64,000 nucleotides of DNA, taken from contig JAUIRK010000123.1 in the NCBI GenBank assembly GCA_030549495.1, forward strand, positions 124,001-188,000, written 5' to 3'. This DNA is from Nectonema munidae. Lineage: Eukaryota > Nematomorpha > Nectonematoida > Nectonematidae. The position numbers and the translations under genes were made by a program. The notes under the pieces were generated by a model. It worked only from the letters and a program-made list of their open reading frames with translations, was not told the DNA's origin and made no database searches. Position 1 is the first letter of the stretch. Each line of letters begins with the position of its first letter. Positions 49,057 through 60,947 of the stretch are shown here, one piece after another.

Positions 49057-49839
49057 TTTTGTCCTTGAAGGCTGAATCCTAAATATAAAATCTTTCCTTT
49101 ATTCCTCCGAGTCAATGGATTTTCTAGATACTTGAGATCAATTAAGGAATAACTAATTTTTGATTAGGTGGGAAATAGCAGACAAATATTTTGTTCAATA
49201 CCGCCTTGTTTCTTCTGATAGTGAAATCTTTGTGTAAACTGCAGCTTTTAAGGAATCTGATGTTTTCTTTCATATTACTGCCTTAGAATGATGCAAAGCA
49301 TGACTTGGCGTTGTATCTATCCGATTGATTTTAAAATGTATTATTCATTTTATTTCTCGTTTATATATTTTTAATGATTAATATTTAATTATAAATCACG
49401 TTAGACCCATTTATCATATTCACTTTGCACCATTATTTGTTTCGTTTATTATTGCTTTCTTAGCTCCATGCTTTGCAATTGACTTTGTCTCTTTCCTATA
49501 TTTTTATATCAAGTATTCGTATTTCCATTTTAACAGTCTTGTGAAATTTATAAGGGCATTTCATTCTCTTTTTGTCTACAGTTTTAATCCTATCAGAGAC
49601 AGCGGCCATTTTAGCCTCCATCCTCCCCCTAGACTAAAACTTTTATTGTACAAAATTGACTTAATTATCTCATTCAGGGTAATTAAATTACCCTCTCATG
49701 TCAAAAACTGTCAATCAAAATCAAACGTACATTTTTTTCAGCAAAATTTTTATATTATGTCTATAACATATAATTGTTTACATTAAATACAGTCTTGAAA
49801 ATTTATAATCATATAATACCTATGCGTGCATATTTTTCC

Positions 49840-50695
49840 AATAAACATGCCAACTTGGCAGTAAATGTCAATCAAAATGTTGATTTATGATAAAATTGCT
49901 CACAAAAACATTCATTCAAATTTTAAATAAAATTAATTTCTTTATACCAAATCGGTCGTTCTGATTTTATTTATCTTTTCAATTAGTTTGTGAAAATTTA
50001 TGAAAGTGTCAATCAAATTTGCAGTTTATGTCTCAAAATTTTATTCAAGGATAATATTCAAATTTTAAATAAATGATATATTTTTATATGTTAAAATGTC
50101 TAAAAGTATCAATCAAGTTTGAGGTTAGAAAAAGATTTAATAAAATATATATTATTTACTAATACAATAAGGCTGACTTGATTTCCGTACTAAATTTTTG
50201 TAATTTGGATACGAAAAGTCAGTTTTCTCCAAGAATATTAATTAAATTTTAAATAAGTATTTTTTTTAATACAAAATCGACGATGCTGATTTCATTTCTC
50301 AACTCAATTTTAGCAATTAGCATGTTGAAATGTTTAAAAGTGTGAATCAAATTTGCAGTTTAGGTCTGAGAAAGTGTCTCAAACATGAACTTGTCTCCAA
50401 AACATTTATCCACATTTTAAATAAAATATTTTTTTATGCTGATTCAATTTTTGGATTAGTTTTCGTAATTAGGATGTTAAAATGTCAATCAAATTTGTTA
50501 GTTCCAACTGAAAATTTTCTTAAAAACATTTATTCTTATTTTAAGTAAATATTTTTAAACTAAATTGACCATTCTGATGCCATTTTTTGACTAAGTTAAC
50601 CATTACTGTGAAAAAAATTGTCAAAGTTGTATTAGTAAGAAAATTATCTCATAAACATACTTTCATATTTTAAATAAAATATTTTTTTATTTTTT
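49840..50695. repeat. Degenerate tandem array, units about 130-190 bp
   Basis: Two motifs alternate along the stretch. GTCAATCAAATTTG-like blocks start near 49868, 50008, 50109, 50341, 50483 and 50620. CA(A)ATTTTAAATAAAAT-like blocks lie near 49920, 50060, 50246, 50412, 50539 and 50670. CTGATTT(C/T)ATTT recurs between them. About six diverged units are visible, with a possible earlier one at 49708. No coding potential. Confidence 0.75.
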
Positions 50696-51899
50696 TTTTC
50701 TCCGTGGAATTATCAACCAAGTTTTGTAACTTATCTACATGGAAGATTCACCTTTTTCCAATGAACTAGTAGATGGTGTAAAAATCTAGTATTGAGAATT
50801 TGAAAAAATATCTTGTCCGTGAAGAAGAATCTTCTCCCTTGTGAATTAAAAATCTTTAAACTTTTATCTTGTTAGTCAATATTTCAATCATCAATTCACT
50901 GGAAATGTGATATGAAAATTTTCAAACATTTAGAGTTAACATAAATATGACAGACACGAATATGTGAATATGTAGCTATTCTCAAAAAAATTTAATATAT
51001 GTGAATCGAATTTGATCAATTTTTCCCTTCGGTGTGAAAGAAAGAATCTTTTAGATGATTAAATGTGGAAAATTTTTCTAATTCAAAGAAGAGGATTACG
51101 AATGATGATCATCAACACAAATTTTCAAAAAGGATTGGTTAGTAAATATTCAGAGTGATATCTCTTGATATAACCGGATACTACAACAATACATAATATT
51201 GTTAAAAAGGACAGGATCAACAAAAAGATTCTCTTCAATAGAAAAGTTCTGAAATCGCTTAAATCCCGAGCTAGACAAAAGTTTTCCGGACATGATTGCA
51301 TAAAATGGATTTATGATGAAAGTAGAGCTACCACCAATCAAGAATCAGTTTAGAGTAAAGAGCAAAATTAGATACCATATAAAGTATATGAGAAATTAAG
51401 TACAGACTGCAAGCTTATAGAGAATTTGTAAGCAAAAGAATAGAGGTCCTATTGAGATATATAGTTCAAAGCTGTCTCTTTTATTATTATTAAACGATTG
51501 GAAGGATAAGAAAAAAAAATCAAACCAAAGAAGGGATAAAGTGCTCGGTTTAGCTAGAAAAAAGTAATATTTTTCCCCATGTCATTTTACAACGATTTTA
51601 ATAAAAATTTTATCGCTGAATCAATTATTATTTTTCATTAAATATATTTTAATATAAAACCTATTAAGGGTTATGAAACAAGTCGACATAGCAGTTACGC
51701 TATATAGACGTCTCTTCAACTTCTTTGCAAATTCAAATAGATTTAGTTCATCTACTCGAGTTGAATGATAGATACAATCGATAAATAATGTAATCGATAG
51801 ATCACAACGCGTTCCTACTATGTCGCATAAATACTTGATTGAAATATTGGAATCATTTGGCATTCACGGAAGCTTTCTAACTTTATTAATCAAAAAGAT

Positions 51900-52640
51900 A
51901 ACTTGATAAAAAAAATTTCTTGGTGCAATAGATGGGGGATGCAATTTGGAGCTCAAAATCATGAATCTTTCTTTATTGGAGCTCATATAGGTTGAAAAAA
52001 GTGGACACACAAAAAGATTCAGACGTTCTTATCAATTCTAAGTTTGATTCTTCTGAAAATATTACAATGAGAGTTTCTAAAGCTTTTTCAGCTTTTCATA
52101 AATTTCACAAATATTTTTCTTTATTTGACATCGGCACAGCACAGGAGTATGCTAACATGGTAACTTTTCCGTTTCATATTTATGATGCAGTGAACATTGG
52201 AAGAGTGCAAAGGACAGTGAACAAAAAGATTCTTAGAAAAAAGAACTGGGTTATATGAAAAGACTAAACATTACAGTGCACAACATTGTAAATGGGAACT
52301 TGAAGATAAATCAAGTCAAAGAGAACACAAAGATTTCATACATACACGTTTCAAAGTCTCATTGCAAAAAGTCATATCTCAAAAGATTTTCTCTCAACGT
52401 ATCATCAACGATTGGAACTCTTTGCCTGATTATATTCTTCAATCTCCTACCTTGAATGTTTTCAAGAATGGCCTAGATGGCTTTTGGAAGGAAAAAATGT
52501 TTGATCACTTTTAAAACCTTATATACTTAAATTTTTTACATCTGTACTTTAAGATCATGATCTATGTTGTGATATTTTAAAGGCTTTTTTTGCCTTTTTT
52601 TCCTAATAAAATTATGTTATGTTATGTTATGTTATTATTG
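51900..52640 (+). mobile_element. LINE 3' fragment with (TTATG)n tail
   Basis: The plus-strand frames read DVLINSKFDSSENITMRVSK (about 52020) and, in another frame, SQRIINDWNSLPDYILQSPT with LNVFKNGLDGFWK (about 52393-52490). This is the characteristic end of CR1/jockey-group non-LTR reverse-transcriptase proteins. It finishes with a (TTATG)n tail at 52612-52637, the microsatellite-type 3' end of such LINEs. An earlier part is missing and frames are broken. Confidence 0.8.
52612..52637. repeat. (TTATG)n tail
   Basis: Five TTATG units end the plus-strand LINE fragment that precedes them. Confidence 0.9.
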
Positions 52641-53579
52641 AAAAATTTCATGAGAAGTAATTTAACTTTTATGAGCTTTTAGCGACCATGATCCCAGATC
52701 GCTTTGATTGGAAATTTGGTCCCATTCCTATTTATGAGATTGATAAAATCATTTTTATATCAAGAAAGAAAATTATTTTATCCAATTGGCTTAAATATAT
52801 AAAAGACAATGTAATGTTGGACTAAGTAAATATATAACCGTTTTAACCTCATTTAAATGTAGTATTTATTACATGCGTATATATTGATAAAAATAATATC
52901 ATGATGAAATATAGAAAGGTCTATTTAGAAAATGCTAAATGGGACCAAAATTATTCAAAAATGATTAACTAAAGGTAAGCAGTAAATGCAATTATCTGGA
53001 GTGGCAAAAATATTTTGAGAATCAAATTGAGTATGTTCGATTCGCTGTGTGTGGATTAGTTTATTTTAATATAATGAGAAAATGTGTTTGGCGTTAAGTC
53101 ACTAGTGAAAATGAATTTGTTCACAGGTAAAATAATTTGGGTGAATTAATCACCAAAAGTTGGTTTTTTAAATGAATTAAGACAATATTAACCCAAAAAA
53201 TGTAGAATTTATAATATATTTTCTATAGTTTATATATCTGGCATTGATTCATTTTTTGACAGGTTTGATTGATTTTCATAAAAATTAAATGACACCATCA
53301 CATTCGCAATCAATTTTTTAGTGCGTTCTAGAAAGAATTTTGAAAAATTTCCAATATTTTAAGAAAAAAGAAGCGAGAGGGGAGGGAACTAAATTTGCTA
53401 ACACACCATCCTCCACCCCCGTCAATCAAAAAATAAAAATAGCCCGTCAGGAATAAGGGTAAGGCCAATCGAAAATACTGTTATATTTCTACAGTAGGCC
53501 ATTAACCATGTGAAATCCTTGAAATAAATAATTCCTTTACTAACATGGACGCATTATGTTTTCACATACCAACGACTGT

Positions 53580-53892
53580 CTAGCGTAGAGTTTCTGTGTG
53601 GAGATTTCTCGAGTCTCATCTCTCAAGAGTTCAAGGATTTTTAAAGTTCTTGATTCTGGAGAAAATACACACCAGACTATAGAAAATTATTTCTTTTATT
53701 TTTCTATTTTTATCCAATCGAAAATAAGTAAGTCTTAAAATTTTTAATATGATTGAAACTTCTAAGCTGTGAGAATTCCTTGCAACTATATTACACAATG
53801 CTTTTTCACCTATACAACCTACATCTTGTGAATGGGACAAAAATTTTCCAATTTTATTTAACTTTTTATCTCAAGAAAGTAACTGTAAAAAG
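53580..53892. repeat. Interspersed repeat family C, copy 2
   Basis: It matches 21985-22315, sharing GGAGAAAATACACACCAGAC, TTTTATTTTTCTATTTTTAT and AATATGATTGAAACTTCTAA. Confidence 0.72.
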
Positions 53893-55163
53893 GAAGTCGT
53901 TAATATTCTTAGCTTTTTTGAAAAGTTGTTTTTTAATAAAGATCACTTTTACTTTTTATGTTAGCATATACGTGTTTACAGCCTTCATTCTGTTTCTTCG
54001 AGAAAAATCTCGAATATCGAAGATTTTCAATCTCATTTCTCGAAAAATTATATAACCCCGAAATGAGAAACTCTATCTACGACTACTAACACTTATTATA
54101 TATTAGATAACTTAAATTTCTCCATCATGAATGTGAAGGCAAGCGAATGGTGTATCTGTTTCTCTATGTATATGTCAAGTAATTTTTTTGATTGCTTTTT
54201 CTATAGTGATGCAGTCATGAAGTATATCTATCTCTCAAGATGTAAAAAATATACATATATATCAAAAATCTCTGAAATGTCTTTTGTTCTCTGGTGTTTT
54301 AGATGAAAAATTACAGGTAACAAATGGTAACAGGTGTAAAGGTATGAAAAATTGAAATGACTATGTTGCGGTACGATGGCTGAAAAATGTACTCCTCTTT
54401 TGATTGGAAACCCAGTTTAAGGGGGTTGGTTGTTGGGAAGGCCAATAAAACTTTGGGTTTATGCGAGCCATGAATCCAGCTTGTCAATACTAATCATATC
54501 CGTTCATTACTTTTTCTAATCTTTGTACTTTCTGTAGTGCTTTGATATCTTTTCTTGCAGGTTGGGTGTGATATTACATTTACTGTGTTCGATAATGCGT
54601 CTTATTTCTGCTTTATATAGTGGTGCATGGAAAGCAGTGGGTGTCTAGTCACAAGATGAAATTGTAATTAGTAATTAGTAAGCTTTCGAAATGACGGTGG
54701 CAAAGTGAGGCTTGCATTTGAGAGCGTCATCAATACTTAATGCCTGTATCCTTAATTTGCTGAACGCAAGCTATTTATTTGTTAAACCAAGTTGAAGATG
54801 TCTACATTTAGAGAAATTGAGGTTTCATCTCCCAAGTGTTTATTGTGTATTGTGATACACTTTGACAAGATCCGTTGGAAGTGGCAATTTGCAGTTCCAA
54901 CTTGCCCCACACTAAATTTAAATATTTTAACAATAAGAATAATTGAATTAAATTACAACATAATTTAGAAACATTTGAGATTTAATGATCAGAAAATATT
55001 TTCATTTCAATTATATAAAACTAAATAGTATTAATAGAGAGGCAGAATTTTCTAGATTTATCACCTGCATTGCGAGCTACACTAACACCTCAAATACGCA
55101 TCATGGGCCTATTTCATTTGACGAATTCTAGAAATTTTTTGTTAATTTTTTATAGTTAAATGA
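53893..55163. other. Intergenic, no gene recognised
   Basis: A mixed region with GC-richer stretches around 54340-54900 but no open frame or repeat partner that I could support. Confidence 0.45.
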
Positions 55164-58115
55164 AATAATAATAATAATAATAATTTTATTTTCAAAAGTA
55201 TATATTTTAAAAGAAATTTGCGAACAAAAATAAATATGGATAGATCGGCATCGAACCAAAAGTATAAGGAGATTAAAGGCAAAATTTACTTTTGAAGGTT
55301 GGTATCAAAGGCCATTAAAACCGCTGAAAGAGACATCAACCTGCTTTTAAAATCTTGATGTTAACAGGGAATATATGTTGGAAATGCCATAAAAAGAATC
55401 GTAATAAAAGTGAAGATATGAGGAAGTGAAAGAAAAAGAGAAACATAATCTATAATTAAGAATAGATTACATTCCTAAATAGGTATAGAATCCATTAGAG
55501 AGAAGTGGTTATGTTTTTGCAAACAAAACAATTTGATGATACGCATTGAGTGATTGAAGCATAGGAACTATTAAAATTTGCTAAGACCATCTTTTGAAAT
55601 GCTTTAATATTTGTAAAAAACTGATTGAAAAAAGTTCATTGGTATTGTAGAGTGTAGAAATTTTGTATGTAAAGCATTCTCTTGATTTGAAATAATTATA
55701 AAAAGGTATAGACATTTTACCAGCAAAACGAGGAGACCTTCTGTTTTTCTCAAAGTTAAAAGAGATAAATATGTTGAAAATTGGAGGCAACATATTGTGC
55801 AAAAATTTGTACAACGTATTATTTACATTGAAATTATATATATCTTCAAGTTTGAGCAAGTGGTGTTCGTGAAATATTCTGTTTGTATGAGAAATTGGAT
55901 GAAGGTTGAAGACAACTCTTAGTGTTTTTTTTTGTAATGAAAAGAGAGTTGTGTCTTTTGTATGTCCCCAGTTGAATATGCTGTATCTAAGATGAGGTAG
56001 AAAAAGGGTTTTATAAAGAAGTAGCATTGTTTTAGTAGGGAGGAATCTTTTGGCTTGTCTTAGAATACCAGAGATATAAGCCAATTTGTGAGAGATATGA
56101 GATAAATGGCTTTGCCAAGAGAGATTACTCTTGACAATCAAACCCAAGTAATTAAATTCGTTAACCTTTTCATAACCAAGCTTTTCTAAGTAGTTTGCAT
56201 ATTGAGTATCGCCAAATCTGTACGAAAAGGAAATATATTTAGACTTTTTTTTGTTCAAAGACAAGCCATTTTGCATAAACCAATTTTGTAACATCCTAAC
56301 ATTTCTCTCGAGAAAGTGATCATTTAAATTTTCATGTTCCAAAAGTACTGTTATGTCATCCGCATACATTAGAACTCTTGCATCTGATGTGACACTAGCA
56401 ATGTCGTTCATAAAGATGTTGAAAAGAACTGGGGCTAAAATTGTACCTTGAGGCACTCCAGAAATCACTTTCTTTTTATCAGATATGCAATCATTGACAT
56501 AGACCCTTTGAGATCTGTTTTCAAGATACGATTTGAAGAATTCAATAGTGGCATCAGTAAAACCATATAGTCTTAATTTGGACAAAAGTAAGGAATGGGG
56601 TAGGGAGTCGAATGCGCGGCTTGTATCTAGAAACAGAGAACAAACTTGGTTTCTTCTGTCAAGGGAAGAGATTACGCAGTTCAAGAAGTAAGTATGCAAA
56701 ATTTCTGTAGAATAGTGCTTTCTAAATCCAAATTGAAATGGAGATAAGAGGTTGTGAGTTGTAAGGTAGTTATCGAGCTGTTTGTGAATAATTTTTTCAA
56801 ATACTTTTGAGACAGAACTTACGATTGATATAGGTCGGTAGTTTACAACATCACTTTTGTCACCCTTTTTGTGGACAGGAATTATTTTGGTACTTTTCAA
56901 AATTTCAGGAAAGGTGTTATTCTGGATGCATAAGTTGAATGATTTCATCAGGGGATGTGCAATGTAGTTTTGAACTTTTTTCAAATCATAAACTGATAGG
57001 CCATACACATCTTCAGAGCGACTACTTTTTAAAGAATTGAAGGACAAAAGAATATCATTCATAGAGATATCTTTGAGAAAAAATGTTGAAGATTTAGACT
57101 CAAGGGTAAGTGTACTATCTTTGTGTACGTAAGTACTATTAAAGCTTTCAGCGAAGTAATCACTAAATAGTTTACAGATAGAAACATCCCTTGATACTTC
57201 GACATCATTAACAACCATATGGGAGATTTTAGACTTGGCTCTAGGCTTTACAAAAGAATTAATAATTCTCCAGGTAAACTTTGTATCCTTATTATTACTT
57301 AGTATTTTTTCAAAATAATTTCTTTTTAAATTTTTGGCTGTATATTTAACTTGATTTCTCAGAAAGACAAAGATATCTCTTAATTCGTAAGTCTTTGATT
57401 TTTTCCATTTAGAGTAGGCCTTATTTCTTTTATTAATTAATTCTATAAGGTTTTCATTGACCCAACTATTTTTTATTTTCCTAGTATGAGGGTTAGAAAA
57501 AAAACATTTCATTGATAAATTTTTTAATTCTGAGATTTTTGAAATAAGAGAGCTTAACAAATAAGAGGGATCGTTCTCTTCTTGATTAACAAAAGAGATC
57601 CAATCATATTCAGAAACTAGCTTTAAAAAAACTTTTTCATCAAAGAAAGAATTATTTTTAGTTTTTGAAAGAGAAGCATGTTTTAAAGATAACCAAATAG
57701 GGTAGTGGTCTGATATGTTTGTATTAAGTACAAATGCTGAATAATCAAATTGACGATTTGGTATCAAGATATTGTCCAGTAAGGTGTCACTATTCGGACG
57801 GGTCATAGTAGTAATTGTAGGAAGCATCGAATGAGAGATACACAAAGTGAAAAACCTATTAATAGCTCGACTTTCAATATTAAAAAGATTGAAATTAAAA
57901 TCTCCAATTAAAATATTAGTAAAATTGAGAGGAAGCTGATTCAGATAGATTTCAAACTGGTCATTAAAAGACTCCTCAACGCTGGATATATTTGTTGGTA
58001 GTCTATAGAAATTATGCAGCATAAAAAAACGTCTATTAATTATTAGTTCCACGCAAAAATACTCAGCAATAGACTCAAAACTACCAGAACTAAAAATTTT
58101 ATATGAGAGATTTTC
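55164..58115 (-). mobile_element. 5'-truncated LINE (CR1/jockey group), recent
   Basis: The minus-strand element ends in an (ATT)n tail at 55164-55186 and starts abruptly inside the endonuclease domain near 58115, the usual 5' truncation of non-LTR retrotransposons. The reading frame has no internal stop for 823 codons, so the insertion is young. Confidence 0.88.
55581..58052 (-). CDS. LINE ORF2: endonuclease C-terminus plus reverse transcriptase
   Basis: The 823-codon frame is open a little further upstream (SYKIFSSGSFESIAEYFC precedes residue 1). Residues 1-122 are the end of an apurinic-like endonuclease: NILIGDFNFNLF near 46-57, TRPNSDTLLDNI near 84-95 and SDHYPIWLSL near 114-123. Residues 385-650 are the reverse transcriptase: IIPVHKKGDKSD, NYRPISIV, FQFGFRKHYSTE, the catalytic block SLFLDTSRAFDSLPH (about 472-486), SGVPQGTILAPVLFN (531-545) and YADD (563-566). 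The thumb has FNYLGLIVKSNLSWQSHL and LPHLRYSIFNWG. All catalytic Asp residues are present, but the endonuclease N-terminus and ORF1 are missing, so it cannot move by itself. Confidence 0.9.
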   Translation of the reverse strand: MELIINRRFFMLHNFYRLPTNISSVEESFNDQFEIYLNQLPLNFTNILIGDFNFNLFNIESRAINRFFTLCISHSMLPTITTMTRPNSDTLLDNILIPNRQFDYSAFVLNTNISDHYPIWLSLKHASLSKTKNNSFFDEKVFLKLVSEYDWISFVNQEENDPSYLLSSLISKISELKNLSMKCFFSNPHTRKIKNSWVNENLIELINKRNKAYSKWKKSKTYELRDIFVFLRNQVKYTAKNLKRNYFEKILSNNKDTKFTWRIINSFVKPRAKSKISHMVVNDVEVSRDVSICKLFSDYFAESFNSTYVHKDSTLTLESKSSTFFLKDISMNDILLSFNSLKSSRSEDVYGLSVYDLKKVQNYIAHPLMKSFNLCIQNNTFPEILKSTKIIPVHKKGDKSDVVNYRPISIVSSVSKVFEKIIHKQLDNYLTTHNLLSPFQFGFRKHYSTEILHTYFLNCVISSLDRRNQVCSLFLDTSRAFDSLPHSLLLSKLRLYGFTDATIEFFKSYLENRSQRVYVNDCISDKKKVISGVPQGTILAPVLFNIFMNDIASVTSDARVLMYADDITVLLEHENLNDHFLERNVRMLQNWFMQNGLSLNKKKSKYISFSYRFGDTQYANYLEKLGYEKVNEFNYLGLIVKSNLSWQSHLSHISHKLAYISGILRQAKRFLPTKTMLLLYKTLFLPHLRYSIFNWGHTKDTTLFSLQKKTLRVVFNLHPISHTNRIFHEHHLLKLEDIYNFNVNNTLYKFLHNMLPPIFNIFISFNFEKNRRSPRFAGKMSIPFYNYFKSRECFTYKISTLYNTNELFSISFLQILKHFKRWS

Positions 58116-60063
58116 TCAAAAAATAAGTGTTTTTATATTTATAATTCTAAAAATGATTATTAAATGTGAAAAAAATCTCCTCTATACCTATAAAATTTCT
58201 CTATATTAATAGTTCCATACTATTCTATCGATGTTAGGGATGGGACAAAATGTCTACTCAAGACGACCTGAGATCATGTTTGTTAAAAGCTCAGAAAATT
58301 TAGATGTATAAATTTTATCTCTTATCAAATTTTTCGATAATAATCCTATTGATAAATATAATTAATTGAACATAAATTTTTTTTATAATAAATTGTTATA
58401 AAATGACATGGTAAAAAATATTATTGGGTGTTGCTCTAAATAAAACCGAACACTTTTGACACACCTTCGTTTGATTCTTGTTCTTTAGTTTATGCGTATC
58501 TTCGTGTATAATGAACTAAAGAGACAGCTACCCTACCTTTGGAGATCAACTTTCATCAGAAATTCATTTTTTGCAATGTATGATATCTCCTCTTTTTTTA
58601 GATCCTCTTTTTCACGTACCAAAAGTCTTTCATTCACACAGGTTGAAAAAGTTATCAAATTCGATTGAAATTTATAAAAAATTTCAGGAATAGTTACATC
58701 TTCACATATTGGCATAAAATTTAATTTTAATGGCATAGAGTTAATGAATTGATAATTGAAATTTTAGCTAATAAGATAAACGTTCAAAGATTTTAATTCA
58801 CAAGGGAAGAGCTTCTTCTTCACGGTCAATATCTTTTTTGAAAGACTTTGCTAGATTATTACACAAACTCCTAGTTCATTGGAAACCTTTCTGGTATCTG
58901 GAGCAAGAAAAGCTTGGAAACAAAAACTGAAAAAAATTGGATAATTTTTCAGAAAATATCGAAATGTAGAAATCAATTTTTTATAAAAAAAAAATTATTA
59001 TAACAATTCATTAAACAATTAAAAAAAAATCTGAACAAATTTTAAAAAAAATATAGCAAAAAATAAAAAGAGAATTTGCTGCGTGAAGGAAAGTGACGCT
59101 TCGAAAAAATTTGATTATTTTTAGTGATATAAGAAAAAATATAAAAAAATAAAGAAAAAAATATATATAAAAAAATAAAAAAAGAAAATAAATTATCTTA
59201 AAAAATATATATAATAGGCTTAAAAGTGGTTTTTGTTAAAAGTTGATGTTCGCATATGAAAGTCGCATAAGATCACTTAAGTTTCATTGATAAGAATGGA
59301 AACAGGTTGTATTATAGGCATGGAGGTTTTGATTAGGAGTGATTTTGAAATTTGGTTTTACTGTGTACATAAAGAGTAGAGACCTTGTTACACAGCGCCA
59401 AAGGATAAATGTATTTTAAAAAGGTTGAAAATGTAATGGTTTATAAGTGAAAATCAATTTATTATTTTATATATAATTACACATATTATATTATCAGATA
59501 ATGCGGTTTAGAGCTTTTAGATGATATTTATTGCAAAGTTCCTTTGCTCGCTTGATATTTTTCGGATGAATTTTGTTTTTTTATTAATTATAAATATACC
59601 AGTTTTCAGCATCTAAAAAAACTAATTGATGTCACTACGTTTTGAGTTTGACAAATATATTAATTATCATTAAATGATTAAAAAATCTAGCCCCATTTTA
59701 TTGATTTATTTGACTTTTTTTAGTCCAATTTGTGGCACATAAATTTAATCGGACCCTCTCATGTTCATTTGTGCTTATTCCTTTTAATTCGAAAAATCCA
59801 AACTTTAAAGAGCAATCGAAGATTTGATGGGACAGTATGTTTTGAATAAAGTTGTCTTTTTATTTGCCAGATTTTTAACAAGAGAAAGATTTTCAACAGG
59901 AAAGATTGGCATCCACTTATATTTTTGGTGCAAAACAACGACAATAATAAAATCATATGTTAGTGGTGGGATGTGTTTTTCCGTTATATGGGCTTATCGA
60001 GAATCTATTTGTGTCTAAATTTAAATGATATTCATTGGCATAAAAGAATTCAAAAAACACCAA
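58116..60063. other. Intergenic, no gene recognised
   Basis: Extremely A/T-rich (notably 58970-59220, runs of A and TATA). Small open frames here look random. Confidence 0.5.
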
Positions 60064-60069
60064 TTTATT
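60064..60069 (-). terminator. Polyadenylation signal after the minus-strand terminal exon
   Basis: AATAAA on the minus strand lies 15 nt past the TAA of the 60085-60258 exon, a plausible position for a compact 3' UTR. Confidence 0.4.
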
Positions 60070-60084
60070 AGTTCGAGAATGAAA

Positions 60085-60258
60085 TTATCCACACATCTTA
60101 TCATATTCAGCAGTCGCGATAACCTTTTCATGAGTTTTCAAATTTCTGAAAATTTTTTTTACTTTCATCCTGTTCACGCCAAAGCTGCGCACGGCATCCA
60201 CGTTAGTTTCGTCATCGCAACGTATCTTTTCAATGAATTGATTTCCTATCTTCGTTAT
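60085..60258 (-). CDS. Probable terminal exon of the FABP-like gene
   Basis: On the minus strand an acceptor GATTTTTTTAAG precedes a 58-codon frame that begins ITKIGNQFIEKIRCDDETNV and continues DAVRSFGVNRM. It ends with TAA at 60085-60087, and an AATAAA follows 15 nt later. The start resembles the last exon of FABPs (T-x-x-I-G-D-x-L-I-x, then a DD-V strand and R-x-Y/F). About 25 basic residues after NRM extend beyond the usual FABP end. It lies 3 kb downstream of the FABP-like exon on the same strand; the expected ~100-nt exon between them was not found. It could instead belong to another gene. Confidence 0.45.
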   Translation of the reverse strand: MTKIGNQFIEKIRCDDETNVDAVRSFGVNRMKVKKIFRNLKTHEKVIATAEYDKMCG

Positions 60259-60947
60259 CTTAAAAAAATCAAGTTAATTATTGCAAAATACTTCGACTGC
60301 TTTGATATACTTTTTAAAATTTTTTAAATAAATTTATATTTTTTTGATAACACCATTGCTGAATCCGTGTTTGTTCCATCACAAACTATAGCACTAAGAA
60401 AATGGTCCATAGAGATACTCAAAAAAACTAACATAAATTATATAGGGCTCATTACCCTTTAATCATTGTTAAATGACGTCCAGGGGTAGTTTACCACTAC
60501 TTTGGGAAGCCCTGATATATGCAATGAAACGAAGCAGGGGTCTAGAGTTTTATTATATTTATCTTTAGTACTGTATAAGGAAGTCAAAAATAAAATGAGC
60601 CAATCACTGCCCTACACACATGACTTTTAGTTGAATCCACATGAAATCCGCGTTTTATCAGTTCAATCCACATTACTTATTGCGTTGTAAAGTCATTTTT
60701 TAATAATATAATTTTAATAAACAAAACAAAAGTAAGCAAGGCTGGCGAGTCCGTGCGAAAATATACGAAGGCGGTTACGATTGTGACTCTTACTACTTAA
60801 AAAATACGATTACAAATACTTAAAAACTATTAATTTTTTTTATCTTTCCACAGATGACGTTTTTTGGTAATCCATTGAACATAAATTTTTTAATGAGTAG
60901 CCATATGTGATAAGACAAATATTTATATTATTTTTGACTATTAATAT

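Noticed and set aside
49840-50695. Possible CRISPR-like array
   Set aside because: Units are long, diverged and lack conserved short repeats with unique spacers; the sequence is eukaryotic.
51621-51863. Minus-strand 80-codon frame
   Set aside because: It vaguely resembles the end of a LINE protein but has no diagnostic motif.
60481-60514. CAGGGGTAGTTTACC...GGGAAGCCCTG, resembling two hAT ends back to back
   Set aside because: Only 34 bp with no flanking duplication; too short to call, although it may be a relic.
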